From the NCBI GenBank assembly GCA_013339765.2, contig JABSTR010003113.1:1-64000 (forward strand): a stretch of 64,000 nt of DNA, read 5' to 3'. Below are positions 11,170-22,026 of this stretch, piece by piece. Origin of the DNA: Haemaphysalis longicornis (Eukaryota; Arthropoda; Arachnida; Ixodida; Ixodidae). The first letter of the stretch is position 1, and every line of letters begins with the position of its first letter. The notes under the pieces were generated by a model. It was not told the DNA's origin, did no database searches, and saw nothing but the letters and a program-made list of their open reading frames with translations. The translations under genes and the position numbers were made by a program.

Positions 11170-11272
11170 TCAAAACTGGCCCTATACACCAGCCATCACC
11201 ATTGCCGTTTATTGATTTTACTGTTATTTTGGGTTTAGTAGCCACTATTTTCTTCTAGATACTTTTGTTTGG

Positions 11273-11338
11273 CGCTCTTTGCCCCAGCTGGCCTTGCGTC
11301 AAAAAACTCCAACCACCACCATCATCATCATCATCATC
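11273..11338 (+). repeat. 3' tail of LINE copy A, (CAT)n
   Basis: The conserved 3' end 'ggcgctctttgcc' leads into repeated ACC/ATC triplets just before the right TSD. Copy B ends with the same sequence and a shorter run at 61,736-61,785. This microsatellite tail takes the place of poly(A). Confidence 0.85.
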
Positions 11339-11351
11339 AAGTCTAAGCAAT
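11339..11351. repeat. Target-site duplication, right, of LINE copy A
   Basis: AAGTCTAAGCAAT follows the (CAT)n tail directly and differs from the left copy by one base. It fixes the 3' end of the element. Confidence 0.85.
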
Positions 11352-12868
11352 CACAAGTCTACGGTAAGATACCGCTTTAATGAAGGTAATTCCATTTATA
11401 GTGTGCATACCATAAACGTTTTGTTCGCCAATGTAGGTGCATTTATATATTATGGCCTTAAATGTAGACAATTGTATAAAGGGAAATTGAAGTCGAACGA
11501 TACTGTCGCGATAGCGAAGGAGACATGAGGTGCACCCGCCCGAACTCTTTGGCGCTTTAAACCCAAACTGGGGTCCCGTTTACTCTTCTGTCGCGGCTAG
11601 CACCAACCTTGCCTTCCGTAACTCAATGGTGGTGGTTCAGCCGAAGCCCCATTGCTTTGGGGAATGGCCGGAAGCAGTAGAAAGTGCTATTATTGGGAGA
11701 ACCTCTTTACCTCCTCAGTCACACCAATAGGCTACTTGCCCTATTACATCACCACAGCCATCTTCATCGTCCTGGCGCTCGGTCAGTGCCAGTTTGTGAG
11801 CAAAAAATTTGAAACCCGCCTGCGGCCAATAATCATCATCAGTTTCGGGTGACGCCTTGTATGAACGAGTGGGGAGGTTTACTGACGTCCCTTTGCTTGA
11901 CCTATTTGGGTAAGGTGGCACCATCGCTCCTAGTGTCACCGAGATGCAGTTTTCGATTAGTATCATATTTTACGAATTGATTACTTTCCGGCAAGCGGCT
12001 AACGCCGGTCCTCAAAGGTGTGTAATCCCTTGCGGCGCCATGATGCCACAAGGTTTTTGCCAGTGCAGTAGTTGAAGACACGGTCATCAATTTTCCAAAA
12101 ATCACGAACAAATTTAGGGCCTAACCAAAAAGCGGCCACTTTTATAGGAATACCTGAGCATATTTATTGAGTATTGTACGCGTTTGATACGTGTAATGAA
12201 TGCATTCTAGTTGGATGAGTAAAAATAACGACATATAAAATAAAAAGAGGTAGAGGCTGAGGTGCCAAATTTAGTTCTGGTATTTTTTCAGGGGCGTCAG
12301 TCATGTGAGAGTAATTTCCAAAGCTTCTCTCTCCCCACCTAGATGTGTGCTGTGTAAATTCGTTGTTGCGATAACTCCTTCGGTACCCCAGTGTTGACCA
12401 GCCGACGATAGGATTAAATCGTCGCCACCGCCTATCTCCAAGGACACGTGAACTTGCTGCCAGGAGGGGCTTCTGCCCCTTAGAACTCGCTGTCAGCCTT
12501 ACTTGAGACATTGCTGGGCAGATCGGCTCCGTTTGAGTGCATACGATTTGTAAATTAAACACGAAACAAATGTTCGAAACTTTCTACAAGATCTAGCTTA
12601 TCTCTATAGCGTCTCGTTCACGTGTGCTGTTATAGCTTCACTGAAAGGTGGTTTGTTTGAGTGAGAGAAGAGACAACAGCCAACTAATAATTATATGGAA
12701 AGTGTTTTTGCAAAATAAAAGGTTTTTAGAGCATGAAAAGGCGTTACAGAAAGGCAATCGGGCCCCTAGGTGCAATAATTTCCCGTACTGTTGTGTGCGC
12801 GATTTCGCTTGATGCGTTCGCCTTAGATCACTAAAGTACTCCATTCGCAATTTTCTCAGGTAGAGTTC
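11352..12868. other. Unassigned sequence
   Basis: About 1.5 kb with no recognisable domain, RNA gene or repeat that I can name. Open frames on both strands (the longest is 132 codons, 12,562-12,164 minus) show no motif and no periodicity that would argue for a gene. It may be older repeat sequence. Confidence 0.5.
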
Positions 12869-13513
12869 ATGCTTTGCGAAACACATTTCCTAAATTCTGT
12901 GGATCAGCGAAGTGGCGTTTCCATAGGTCTACTTGTACTTCCACTCTTATATAGCCCATGGATGACTGGGCTAGATGATGACTGTGCTGCGTTGAGGCAA
13001 GGAAACAAAGATCTAACAGACAGACCAATTGAAGCTGAATTAAAGATTGCAGAGCTGGAACAATACAGCAGTCATAACAATGTCGAAATAAAGGGCTTGC
13101 CATTTACCGTAAAATACAAGGCAGCTGAAATGGGCGAGAAAATCGGACAGACCATCCATGTACCTCTTGACACAACAGAAATTGACATCGCTCCTATTGT
13201 CAAAACAAACAGCGCCAAAGATGCCAATCTACTTTTCAGATTTACAACCCGATCTAAGAGAAACCTTTTTCTCGCGACAGCAAAGAAGGCAAACCTGACA
13301 ACCAAACTCATCGGCTTTACAGAACCTGAACAACGTTTTTACGTTAACGAACATCTAACAGTGGAAAACACATGCCTGCTTGGCGTAGAAATCACGAGGA
13401 AAAGGGAAGTGGGCTGGAAATGTGTTTGGACGCAGAACGGCAATTTACTTGCACGCAAATCAGAAATATCTGATATCGTTTGGATCACCTATCTGCAGAT
13501 ATTCCCAAAATGA
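12869..13513 (+). pseudogene. LINE ORF1 (coiled coil and RRM-like), 5' incomplete
   Basis: The recognisable part starts at about 12,960, and the first 30 codons look unrelated. It has a short coiled coil (ALRQGNKDL), then ELEQYSSHNNVEIKGLP, the canonical start of the RRM-like domain of LINE ORF1. Next comes a DIAPIVKTNSAKDANLLFRF segment and the C-terminal FYVNEHLT. The remaining C-terminal domain runs to the stop at 13,513. The protein would bind element RNA. Most of the coding frame is intact, although the downstream endonuclease is badly decayed. Confidence 0.7.
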
Positions 13514-14180
13514 CGTAAATTGCGTCATTAGTTATCTTGCGGACTTTGCTTGTTCTTTTTCACGTCTTTTGAAAACGGAACGGGTATTACTCCACTTTTC
13601 ACACCTACACAGTTGAAGTGATCGCTGGTACTTGACACTAGTAAGCAAATGTTGATAATCCACTTCAACATGCAATGCGCCGTAAACAAGGCCGATCAGC
13701 TGACTATTTTTAGCAAGCTGTATGAACACTTTTGACGCAATATTTCTGTCAGAAACATGTATCGTCATGATAACGACATTCCGCAAATACCGGGCTAAGA
13801 TTGCCTTTATATCAACCGCACAACCAAACGAGGACGAGGCATTCCCATACTGGTGAAAACCAAACATTCTCCTGACGTGTTATCCGACAACTGCTTTGTA
13901 AAGACGACATCTAAATGCTGACTGTGAAATTGGCCAGGCAAAACGTTCTCGGCTATTTACCCGCCCTCTCACGGGAACTTAGCCAGTTTTTTCTATACTT
14001 TTGAGCATTTCACTTCCGAAAACGTTTCTTCTTGTATAGCGGGAGATTTCAATAACGACATGACTGGAACCTGTTCAGCACAACAGCAGTGGTCCTTATA
14101 GCTTCAGTACACAGGTTTTCAAAATGTTATTGATAGCCCCATACCTGTTCTTCTGTGCTGGATCTGATAGTTACGAACAG
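13514..14180 (+). pseudogene. APE endonuclease relic of the same LINE
   Basis: Scattered motifs in shifting frames match a LINE endonuclease: FDAIFLSETC near 13,731 (the SETW-type motif) and CIAGDFNND near 14,035 (the GDFN motif). Frameshifts and stops lie between them. No RT follows. The element appears cut off where the next LINE begins at about 14,285. Confidence 0.55.
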
Positions 14181-14300
14181 GGAATTTTTTTTTGCTCGTG
14201 CCGTATAGCAGTAGACATCAGTGAACTTGCCTGCTTTTTGTGTCTATAAAAAATAACTCATTCGAAAACAAAAACCAGGGTCGACGGCAATTAATTAAGA

Positions 14301-14357
14301 CGGCACGGTCTCACCGCAGCGATGGCGGTCGCTAACCAGTTCACTCTCATTGCACAG
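14301..14357 (+). repeat. 5'UTR monomer, first copy
   Basis: This 57-base segment begins CGGCACGGTC and ends TTGCACAG. It recurs at 14,568-14,624 with four or fewer mismatches and a 267-base spacing. It sits upstream of ORF1. Tandem 5' monomers act as promoters in some LINE families; here that role is inferred. Confidence 0.8.
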
Positions 14358-14567
14358 ATTTGCCTCGGCCTGCTTCAACACACGCAGAGCGTGCGCGCGG
14401 GATCGCCTGCGCTGACCCAACCACTGTATCGGCTCGAGACTGCCACCTTCAACGCCCCGGACCGGTTCAGGGGAGCCCCTTGGGAAGCCTGGCCGTGTCA
14501 CTCGACGTCGACAGCGCCGCTCTCATACGAGAGTACAAAAGACCTTCCGCCCCTCCCCGTGACCACT

Positions 14568-14624
14568 CGGCACGGTCGCACCGCAGCGCTGGCGGTCGCT
14601 AACCGGTTCACTCTCATTGCACAG
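14568..14624 (+). repeat. 5'UTR monomer, second copy, ending in a splice-donor-like sequence
   Basis: Second copy of the 57-base segment. It ends ...TTGCACAG followed by GTAAGA, which matches the eukaryotic 5' splice-site consensus CAG|GTAAGA. The first copy is followed by ATTTGC and does not match. Whether it is used is unknown. Confidence 0.7.
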
Positions 14625-14717
14625 GTAAGACGGCGTTACGGCCTGTGCTACCGATCTAGTGACCCATTTCTGTTGGTGCTGCCGTGCCCACGGCTTTTCT
14701 CATGTGCGGGTGCTAGC

Positions 14718-15467
14718 ATGTTAATCAGAAAGCTGCTCTTATTATGCGGGGTCGTCGAGACCAACCCAGGCCCTGAAATGAAACATATCCTTGATCAACT
14801 TAAAGCCATAGCACAAGATATTTACGACCTAAAAGAAACAAGACTAGCAGACATCGACAGAAAACTGGACGCGATTGCCAATCTCGAGCAAAAGCTCGAG
14901 CGATACGTGCATGAAATCGCGGCGACAAACGAGGTCATAAAGATACTGAAAAAACGCGTGGATGACGTTGAGAATCATAGCCGAAAGTCGAACCTCATTG
15001 TGTACGGTTTAACAGAAAGAGAGGGAGAGACCAGCAAAGATCTCGAGTCAGCCGTTAATGACAACATAATTAAAGGAAAACTCGAACTGGAACCGGTCAC
15101 CATCGAGAGCATCCACCGTATAGGACAACCGGGGACAGAGAAAACACGACCGGTAATCCTCAAACTTTTGGATTCAAGTAAGAAAATGCCTATAGTGAAG
15201 AGCTGCAAAAAACTTAAAGGAACAAAAATTTCAATCGGGGAAGACTTCAGCCAAAGAATCCGAGATGTTATTAAGAAGTTATGGGACAGTGCTAAACCAA
15301 ACCGAGAAAACCAGGACACGGTATCTCTCTCATTTGATAAGCTGTTCATCAATGACTGCGCGTTCATTTGGGACGAAGATAAGAACGAAAGAGTGTCCTT
15401 ACAAAAAAAGTCCATGTCAGAAAGAGGCCGTCCACAAACCCGCAGCCGAATAAAAGAAACGCACTAA
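14718..15467 (+). CDS. LINE ORF1 protein with N-terminal 2A-like peptide
   Basis: I take the ATG at 14,718 because it starts a hydrophobic leader, and upstream codons of the same frame lie in repeated 5'UTR. The protein begins MLIRKLLLLCGVVETNPGP. This fits the 2A consensus D-V/I-E-x-N-P-G-P except for Val in place of Asp. Known 2A peptides make the ribosome skip the Gly-Pro bond, and 2A-like sequences have been reported at the N-termini of CR1/L2-type LINE proteins in other animals. A long coiled coil follows (residues about 20-90), then ENHSRKSNLIVYGL and an RRM-like domain. The 250-codon frame is intact. The same frame is open back to 14,322. Confidence 0.72.
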   Translation: MLIRKLLLLCGVVETNPGPEMKHILDQLKAIAQDIYDLKETRLADIDRKLDAIANLEQKLERYVHEIAATNEVIKILKKRVDDVENHSRKSNLIVYGLTEREGETSKDLESAVNDNIIKGKLELEPVTIESIHRIGQPGTEKTRPVILKLLDSSKKMPIVKSCKKLKGTKISIGEDFSQRIRDVIKKLWDSAKPNRENQDTVSLSFDKLFINDCAFIWDEDKNERVSLQKKSMSERGRPQTRSRIKETH

Positions 15468-15478
15468 CAATACTAAAC

Positions 15479-16473
15479 GTGAATGCCAGAAGCATACTCA
15501 ACAAATCAGAAGATTTTGAAAGCCTGCTTCTTGAGCATGCTCCCGACATCGTCGGCATCACCGAAACATGGCTCACCTCCGATATTTTCAACCACGCATT
15601 TGCGCCTCCCAATTATTCTGTTATCCGCAAAGACAGACCCAGCCGGGGCGGGGGCGTAGCCCTGCTGATTAAAAACAAAATACCATTCACTCCTCTTCCT
15701 GCCATCGCAGACGCCGAGGCCGTCTTCACCCGAATTATTTGCAACGACTTCCCCATATTCATCGGCTGCTTTTACCGAAGCCCTCAGTCTGGACCCGAAC
15801 CCATAAAAGCACTGGAGAGCTTTATGCAAAATTACGTCCAGAACTCAGGACTTATTCTGCTCGGCGACTTCAACCTCCCGGATTTTGATTGGTTGTCCAT
15901 GCGTTACACATCCCCTGGTTCAAGCGCATTGACAGACCTAATGTTAAACTTTAATCTTCATCAAGTGGTACGTCATCCCACACGCACTCAGGGTACCGCG
16001 CACAACATTCTCGACCTAATACTTTTAAGTGATCTGTTTCCTCTGCAGGAAAGCCAAACAGTCGTAATTGGTGGCTTCTCCGACCATGATATACCCAAAT
16101 GTACCTTACGACTTGGCACTGCTGTTCAAAAAATACACACTCAACGAGAAGTCGTTAATTTCAATAGGGCGGACGACGCCAGCGTGACAACCTACCTGGC
16201 TCACGAATTCCAAAGCTTCTCCCAAATGGCTTCCGATTCATTAATTATGTAAACGATCTTCGGCTTCCGTTTACATCCATCATTTTAAACAGCATAGAAA
16301 ATTACATTCCCCTGAAAACTCTAAAAACACGAAAACACGACCCGTGGATTACCCGCGATGTAATTCACGCTAAGCGTAAAGTAAAAAGACTACGGCGTAC
16401 CCTCAAAACAAAGGGTGGCAGCCCTTTTGTAAATAGTAGACTAAACAGTGCCACAAAAGACTTCAAAACGCAA
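15479..16473 (+). pseudogene. LINE ORF2: APE endonuclease and linker
   Basis: Starting 11 bases after ORF1, the first 257 codons contain a full endonuclease fold: NARSILNK, DIVGITETWL, GGGVALLIK, FIGCFYRSP, LILLGDFNLPDFDW (catalytic) and GGFSDHD (catalytic). A TAA stop at 16,252 and a frameshift interrupt the linker, which includes DPWITRD and KSKRKVKRLRR-like basic sequence. The original start may lie upstream of the Met at 15,479, because the frame is open back to the end of ORF1. All endonuclease catalytic motifs visible to me are intact. Confidence 0.8.
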
Positions 16474-18236
16474 GTGACTAACGCAAAACAACGCTACTTT
16501 AACAAAACACTGCCACACTTCATTACAAACAACCCGCAGAGGTTTTCAAACTATTTCCGCTCACCCCCAACCAGAGCTCCACTGGTATCTTCGGAAGAAA
16601 AACAGCAAAGGCTAACCAGTTCAACTACTACTTTCACTCCGTGTTTATATCCAATAACAGCGCGCTCCCGACACAAAGTTCTACCGCGGATCCACCTATC
16701 GATCCCGTAAACATAGCTGACGCCGGTATCTTTAATCTTCTACTCAACCTTGACCACAAAAAAAGCAAATGGCCCCGACAATATCCCGAACGAATTTCGG
16801 AAACGATATGCGGAGTTGTGTAGCCATTACCTTGGAATTGTGTTCAGAAAATCTCTTGTGACTGCGCAGTTACCAGATGACGGGAAAACAGCCAAAGTTG
16901 TACCAATTCACAAATACGGCGATGACACACCGTGTAATTACCGACCAATTTCCCTCATTAGCACATGTTGCAAAATCATGGAACACATCATACTGAAACA
17001 CTTCACCACCTTTCTAGAAAACAACAACATTCTTACGCCTCACCAGCACGGCTTCCGAAGGAGCCTATCAACCATCACCCAGTTAGCCGAGGTAGTGCAT
17101 GATCTCGTGCTAACGATCAACAACCGCGGTCAAACAGACATCATTTTTTTAGACTTCACAAAAGCGTTCGACTGTGTATCCCACGCCAAGTAAATCTCGA
17201 AACTGAGGGCCATTATCGGGGAAGGACCTATTACAGCATGGATCACAAGATTTCTGTCCCAGCAATTCCAATACAATTATTTCGACCAAGCACCATTCGA
17301 TACAGTTACCGTCACCTCAGGCGTTCCTCAGGGATCAGTGTTAGGACCTCTGTTATTCCTCATTTTCATTAACGACATCACCTGCAACGTAGACTGTCAC
17401 ATTAAACTTTTTGCAGACGACTGCATCATATACAAAGAAATTAAGGGCCCGAAAGACCACTGCACTCTGAATAGTTCACTCCAAAGCATTGCCGAATGGT
17501 GTAGCACGTGGCAAATGTCCATCAACAAAAAAAAAATTCGTGTGTATGACCATTACAGAGAAAAAGAATCCCTCTAACTTCTCCTACGTTCTTGAAGGAA
17601 CCGTCCTTACCAAAGTCAACCAGCACAAATATTTAGGTGTCACTCTAACATCAACCCTTCAGTGGGATTCACACATCGACATCATCACTTCAACTGCTCT
17701 GCGCAAGTTAATTTTTCTTAGATGCCGCTTGCGACTTGCACCATGGCGTACCAAGCTGCTGGCCTACACCACGTTCGTTCGCCCAATTCTCGAGTATGCC
17801 AACGTTGTTTGGTTTCCTCACACAATTTCCAACAAATAAAATAGAAAGGGTACAAAGAAAAGCCGTCAGGTTCATCTACAACAGGTACACCCGTAACGAC
17901 TCGCCTACAAGCTTGCTACTTATTGCGGGTCTTTCAACACTATCGGACAGAGCAAAAGTGGCGCGCTTGAAATTCCTACACCAGGTACTACACCATCGGC
18001 TGAAAATAGATGCTTCCAAATATTTATCACTCTCGAATTCACACCTGTCACGCCGCAAACACTCGTACACACTAAAAGAGTACTCTTTTCAGAATGACAG
18101 ATTTCAATACTCGCTTTTTTCGCTTGCAGTGAAAGAATGGAACGAACTGGACCCAACTATATCAAATACAGTATGCTTTTCAACTTTCTACAAATTACTA
18201 TATAACGACTCAACCGATCACAATGGCGAACTTTAA
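16474..18236 (+). pseudogene. LINE ORF2: reverse transcriptase and C-terminal domain
   Basis: RT motifs in order: KKANGPDNIPNEF, PIHKYGDDTPCNYRPISLIST, HGFRRSLSTITQL, motif A DIIFLDFTKAFDCVSH, motif B SGVPQGSVLGPLLF, catalytic FADD at 17,410-17,421, and thumb HKYLGVTLTSTL. The C-terminal region RVQRKAVRFIYN and WNELDP runs to the stop at 18,236. Breaks are a TAA at 17,191 (just after motif A), a frameshift in an A-run at 17,527-17,536 and a TAA at 17,837. The A-run shift looks like slippage in AAAAAAAAA. Confidence 0.85.
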
Positions 18237-18250
18237 ACATGTTTAGACCA

Positions 18251-19061
18251 CTTTATATGTGTACTCATTTCTATAGCACCCTGCTTTAGTACAAAGTGCC
18301 TTCCTTTCAAAGTGACATTCCTGTCAAGGCCACTTTTGTTTGGTTTTGTTTTCTTTTTGTCAAGCACTTCTGTTGTCCACGCAATGAACTCACTTTGCGG
18401 TTTTCTCTACATGTCCTTTGGATATGGTTGCACCCCAGCCCAACCAATAGCGCAGGGAATAGAAACCCGACGTTTCGAGGCCGGCACGGCCTCGAGGCTT
18501 CGTGGATGTCGGCGACCCCACTCTAGCGCCGTCTTGCATTCTTTCAGCGCGGTTGACCTCTCTCGGGGATCTTCGCAGAGGAATGTAGCCCTTGTTCCTA
18601 CACTGACGAGCGCCTGTCAGCAGGGCTAAGCCGAATTATTCAGGCCCGGTGGGGCAAAAAAGGGTGGGGCCGCTTCCCCCAGTTCGTTCCCCTTTCGAGG
18701 ACGGCCGTTCCGGCAAGGTCAACTTTCTGGTATCCCGTCCCGCATTGTTCGGCGACAGCGCTCCGTCCTTTCTTCTGTCCGCCGACTTCGTTTCTGCGTT
18801 CCGGGCGCTCTCTCCCTTGTCGCGCGGTATTTGATGCTGGGATCGGGTAGCCCGTCGTCGTTGGTGGTTAGGGACGATTTGCACCCCTCTTTTCTGAATA
18901 AGCCGTCTGGCGCCTCGCTTGCTCATGGCACGCCGGACACCGGCTTCGGCGTTCTAGGGCTCCGACGGTCGATGCCCTCTCGCAGTTAGCCGCCCTCTTT
19001 CGCTTACGGCGGCGGACACGGAAAAGATAAACCTTTAGAGTGGTTCTCTTTTTCGTCTTTC
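18251..19061. other. Unassigned GC-rich sequence
   Basis: It begins with the unresolved 3' flank of the CR1-like LINE and becomes GC-rich from about 18,470. A perfect 8-base palindromic stem CGAGGCCG/CGGCCTCG with a 3-base loop lies at about 18,476-18,494. No domain or known repeat was recognised. The open frames on both strands are motif-free. Confidence 0.45.
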
Positions 19062-19297
19062 TTTTAAAGCAAAGCTTTTTACCTCTACCCTCCAAGGGTT
19101 CTTTCGCGACCGTTGGTGTCACCAGAAAACTCAGCGAACAAATAAAAGAATTTGCTGGCACCGCCGGGAATCGAACCTGGAACTAATAGACAAACAAAGC
19201 GAGAGCCCGTTGTCTTACCGATTTAGCTACGAGCCCACTGGAAGACAGGGAAGACAGGTGGTGTACTCACCAAGCACATCTACGGGTTTACCCCCTG
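19062..19297 (-). mobile_element. tRNA-derived SINE, minus strand, complete copy
   Basis: On the minus strand it starts CAGGGGGTAAACCC and ends in GCTTTGCTTTAAAA. It carries a pol III A box (TAGCTAAATCGG, reverse complement at 19,218-19,229) and a perfect B box (GGTTCGATTCC, reverse complement at 19,167-19,177). The acceptor ends do not pair, so it is not a working tRNA. The same 235-base unit with the same two ends recurs at 23,785-24,018 in the other orientation, which defines the element's limits. Confidence 0.8.
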
Positions 19298-21172
19298 GAG
19301 ACGCTTGAACTTGCTTTTAAATGGAAAAACCGAGAGCAAAGATATAACAAGTTCAATCATTGATGGTGAAGAAATATCAGATTCACATGTGGCGAACAAT
19401 TTCAATAAATTCTTCACCGATATAGGTCAAAGCCAAATAAATGCTGACACGTTTCACTTTCTGGACGATAAATTAGCTGAATCAGTCCTTTTTTGGCCAA
19501 CAGATGAAAATGAAGTTTTCGCGATATGCAGGAATTTAAGAGATACATGTAGTCTCGATGCAAAAAATGTTCAAAGTCGGCCAGTGAAGTATACCCTTGA
19601 GATAATTACGCCATGCCTAACGTATCTATGCAACACCGCACTTATGACAGCGCAATTTCCATCCGATATGCAGCTAGGCAGAGTAGCTGTGATATATAAA
19701 AAGGTGGATAAGAACAGTTTTGGAAATTGCAGACCAATATCTGTACTTCCATACTTTTCTAAACGCTTAGGGCAATTATTTCGCATTCGCCTTCAAAACT
19801 TCCTGAATAAACATTTCATAATAAGTGACTTTCAGTATTGCTTCACTCAAAACAGGTCTACGGAACAAGCATTGCTTATCAAAAAAGAATACATACTAAA
19901 AATTTTGAAACTCAGCTTCTAACCCTTGGGATTTTTGTTCATTTTAGCAAAGCCTTCCATAGCCTAAGTCACAACGTTCTTTTCGCGGAATTACAACACT
20001 ATGGTATTCGCGGACACTCGCTTCACCTAATTAACTCGTACCTGGCCGCACGATCCCAATATGTGGTGATTAACCAATGTCCTTCAAAAACTCTCAACAT
20101 ATTTAATGGCGTCGCTCAAAGTAGTATTTTAGGACCACTCCTATTTATTATATGTATTATTGACACGCCGAAACTCAGTTGCCGGGCGAAATACACGATC
20201 TACGCAGATGACACCAGCCTATGTTTCCCTTCCAATGACACAACACTTAACTGACACAGCAAACCACGTGCTTTCATTACTTGCCACAAGGTCGTTATCG
20301 AACTCATTAAGAATCAACACAAAAAAAAACTAAAGCAGTACTTTTTCTGCCCAAAAGAAAACGCATATTTAACCCTCCCTCTCTATACCTAAGCGGCAGT
20401 GTTGTCGACTGCTTCAAATCAATGGCTCATGTCCAGTATTACTATGTCATTGGATGCCCATGTTAGCAACATTTCTTCAACGCTTGCTAGGATCGTCGGA
20501 AATACTTCACGTAGCCAGCAAATTCTACCTACGAAAACTAAAGTTGCATTGTATTACTCTTTAGTTTTCTCCCATTTAAGCTATTGTTTTCTCGTCTGGG
20601 GCAACACCACACTGACCAATGTTTCGAGGTTACTAACTTTGCAGAAGAAAACGCTGCACGCATTTGTCAATGAATCGCATGATTCCCACACTAGGAATGT
20701 GTATTTGCAATACAATATTGTACCGGCCAACAGAGTATTTGACTACAGGTTTGCTTGTTTGTATTAAAAATAACCGCAAGGAATGACCATTTTATTTCTT
20801 CAGTCGTATCGCCTACCTGCCACCAGTCTTCATATGATGTTAGAAAGCCTAACAATTTTGTGCTACGGACGGCTTTTTTATGTTAACTTATATTGTTCCG
20901 AAGATTTTGAATACTGCACTTCATGATCAACTATTTACTTTGTCTATATCTGCCATGTGCAATATTTTTGTTCAGGAATCTAAACACCCACAATGCGTTG
21001 TACGGTCATGTTCACCTGTGCATCTTCTTAGTGCTTTTACAATGTACCCGCTGCTGACTTATATGTGTGGAGAGGCACCGTCAAGCAATGTAATCACTGT
21101 TTTTTTCTCTTCACCCCCCGTGTGTAAGTTCAAACTGAAATAAAATGATGAAGATGATGATGATGATGACGT
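19298..21172 (+). mobile_element. CR1/L2-like LINE, 5'-truncated, (GAT)n tail
   Basis: ORF2 fragments only: the pre-RT domain (ADNFNKFFTDIG-like, at 19,390), RT with YKKVDKNSFGNCRPISVLP, motif A FVHFSKAFHSLSH (19,935), SSILGPLLF, catalytic YADD at 20,201-20,212, and a thumb and tail to 20,767. The Asp of motif A is replaced by His (FVHF) and a frameshift lies at about 19,920. The 3' end is AAATAAAATGATGAAGATGATGATG at 21,139-21,172 or close to it. The SINE at 19,062-19,297 directly abuts its 5' end. It belongs to the same group as the LINE hosting the large nest at 45,490-63,170. Confidence 0.8.
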
Positions 21173-21449
21173 ATACAACTGCACGGAATAGGAAGGAGGA
21201 GAGGGGTAAATTTATGCGAGCTTAAGGGGCTCACATTTCTAAGCCCTCCTGGTGGTTGTTAAGAAATAATATGCTGTTATTCCTAAGGCGTCTTTTGTAA
21301 TGAACGGAAATGGCCTCTTTTGTTCGCGCCCTGTTCCCAGGACTACGACTCCAAAAGGCGGCTTTAGATGAAACGCCCGTGGTTTTGTCTGTAGATATTA
21401 GTCTGTGTATAGAAATCGCCTTGGAAGCATTTTGAGCTTACGTACATAC
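21173..21449. other. Unassigned sequence before the Gypsy 5' LTR
   Basis: No feature recognised. The left boundary of the LTR is uncertain and may lie in this stretch. Confidence 0.4.
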
Positions 21450-21785
21450 GCATGTTCTTGGGTCGCGATGGACCAGTCGTTTGCCGTGTGCACGGCAAAG
21501 CGACCTCTGATATAGGTCTTCCTTCACAAGCAACTGAATTTGAGTGTACCTATAAATATGTTTTTGCACTTGTTTTACGGCCTGGCAGCGCCCGGCTCTG
21601 TTGTGTGTGTCCAAAGCGAAGCGCGTCTTCCATTCGTTATGTTTAGGCCGCACGGGCTATCTCATTCAGATAAGCAGACTGTTCCACCCTAACGTCGCTA
21701 AGTCAAGAATAATCCTATTTGATCTACAATGTTCGGGATGTAAATCGACGGTTACAAAAAAATCGCGCCAATCCACCCCGTGAAT
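21450..21785 (+). repeat. Gypsy 5' LTR, first part
   Basis: 21,560-21,775 aligns with 30,525-30,720: GGCTCTGTTRTGTGTGTCC, then AAGCGAAGCGCGTCTTCCATTC, with RCCGCACGGGS and GATCTACAATGTTC further on. The alignment breaks at 'aaaaaaatcgcgcc' and resumes at 24,013 with 'taaaaacacttgcacc', so a later insertion split the LTR. Confidence 0.7.
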
Positions 21786-22026
21786 GTGGTTAGAAAGCAA
21801 AGCTGTAAACGGCACCCATTACGATTTCCCATGCGACGTCACTTAAATTCACTCACATCGCTCTACAAATAGCAAAACCAGAGAGAAGTGAAATGCACTT
21901 AATCACACCCATTATTACTTCAAATAGATATATTCTTGTTAAGGTGAAATCAATGCATGAAGCATGAACGGTGTTTGGTTGAGTTGTATTGGTGTAGCAC
22001 AAGAGTGAAAACTTTTTTTTATAACA

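Larger units (their letters stand above)
14285..18250 (+). mobile_element. Nearly complete CR1-like LINE with 2A-bearing ORF1
   Basis: A duplicated 5'UTR segment is followed by ORF1 (2A-like motif, coiled coil, RRM-like domain) ending at 15,467. An 11-base gap leads to ORF2, with endonuclease, RT (FADD) and C-terminal domain ending at 18,236. The order and the absence of RNase H point to the CR1/L2 group. ORF2 has a few frameshifts and stops but all domains are present, so it is younger than the minus-strand relative at 380-3,640. The 3' boundary is not clear: no microsatellite tail or TSD was found after 18,236. Confidence 0.82.

Noticed and set aside
18636..18926. Arg/Lys-rich minus-strand frame as a small basic protein
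   Set aside because: Composition follows the GC-rich repeat, there is no homolog I can name, and it overlaps an equally open plus-strand frame.
19155..19240. A functional tRNA gene (good A and B boxes)
   Set aside because: The acceptor ends do not pair and the segment is embedded in a 235-base unit repeated at 23,785-24,018, so it is a SINE head.
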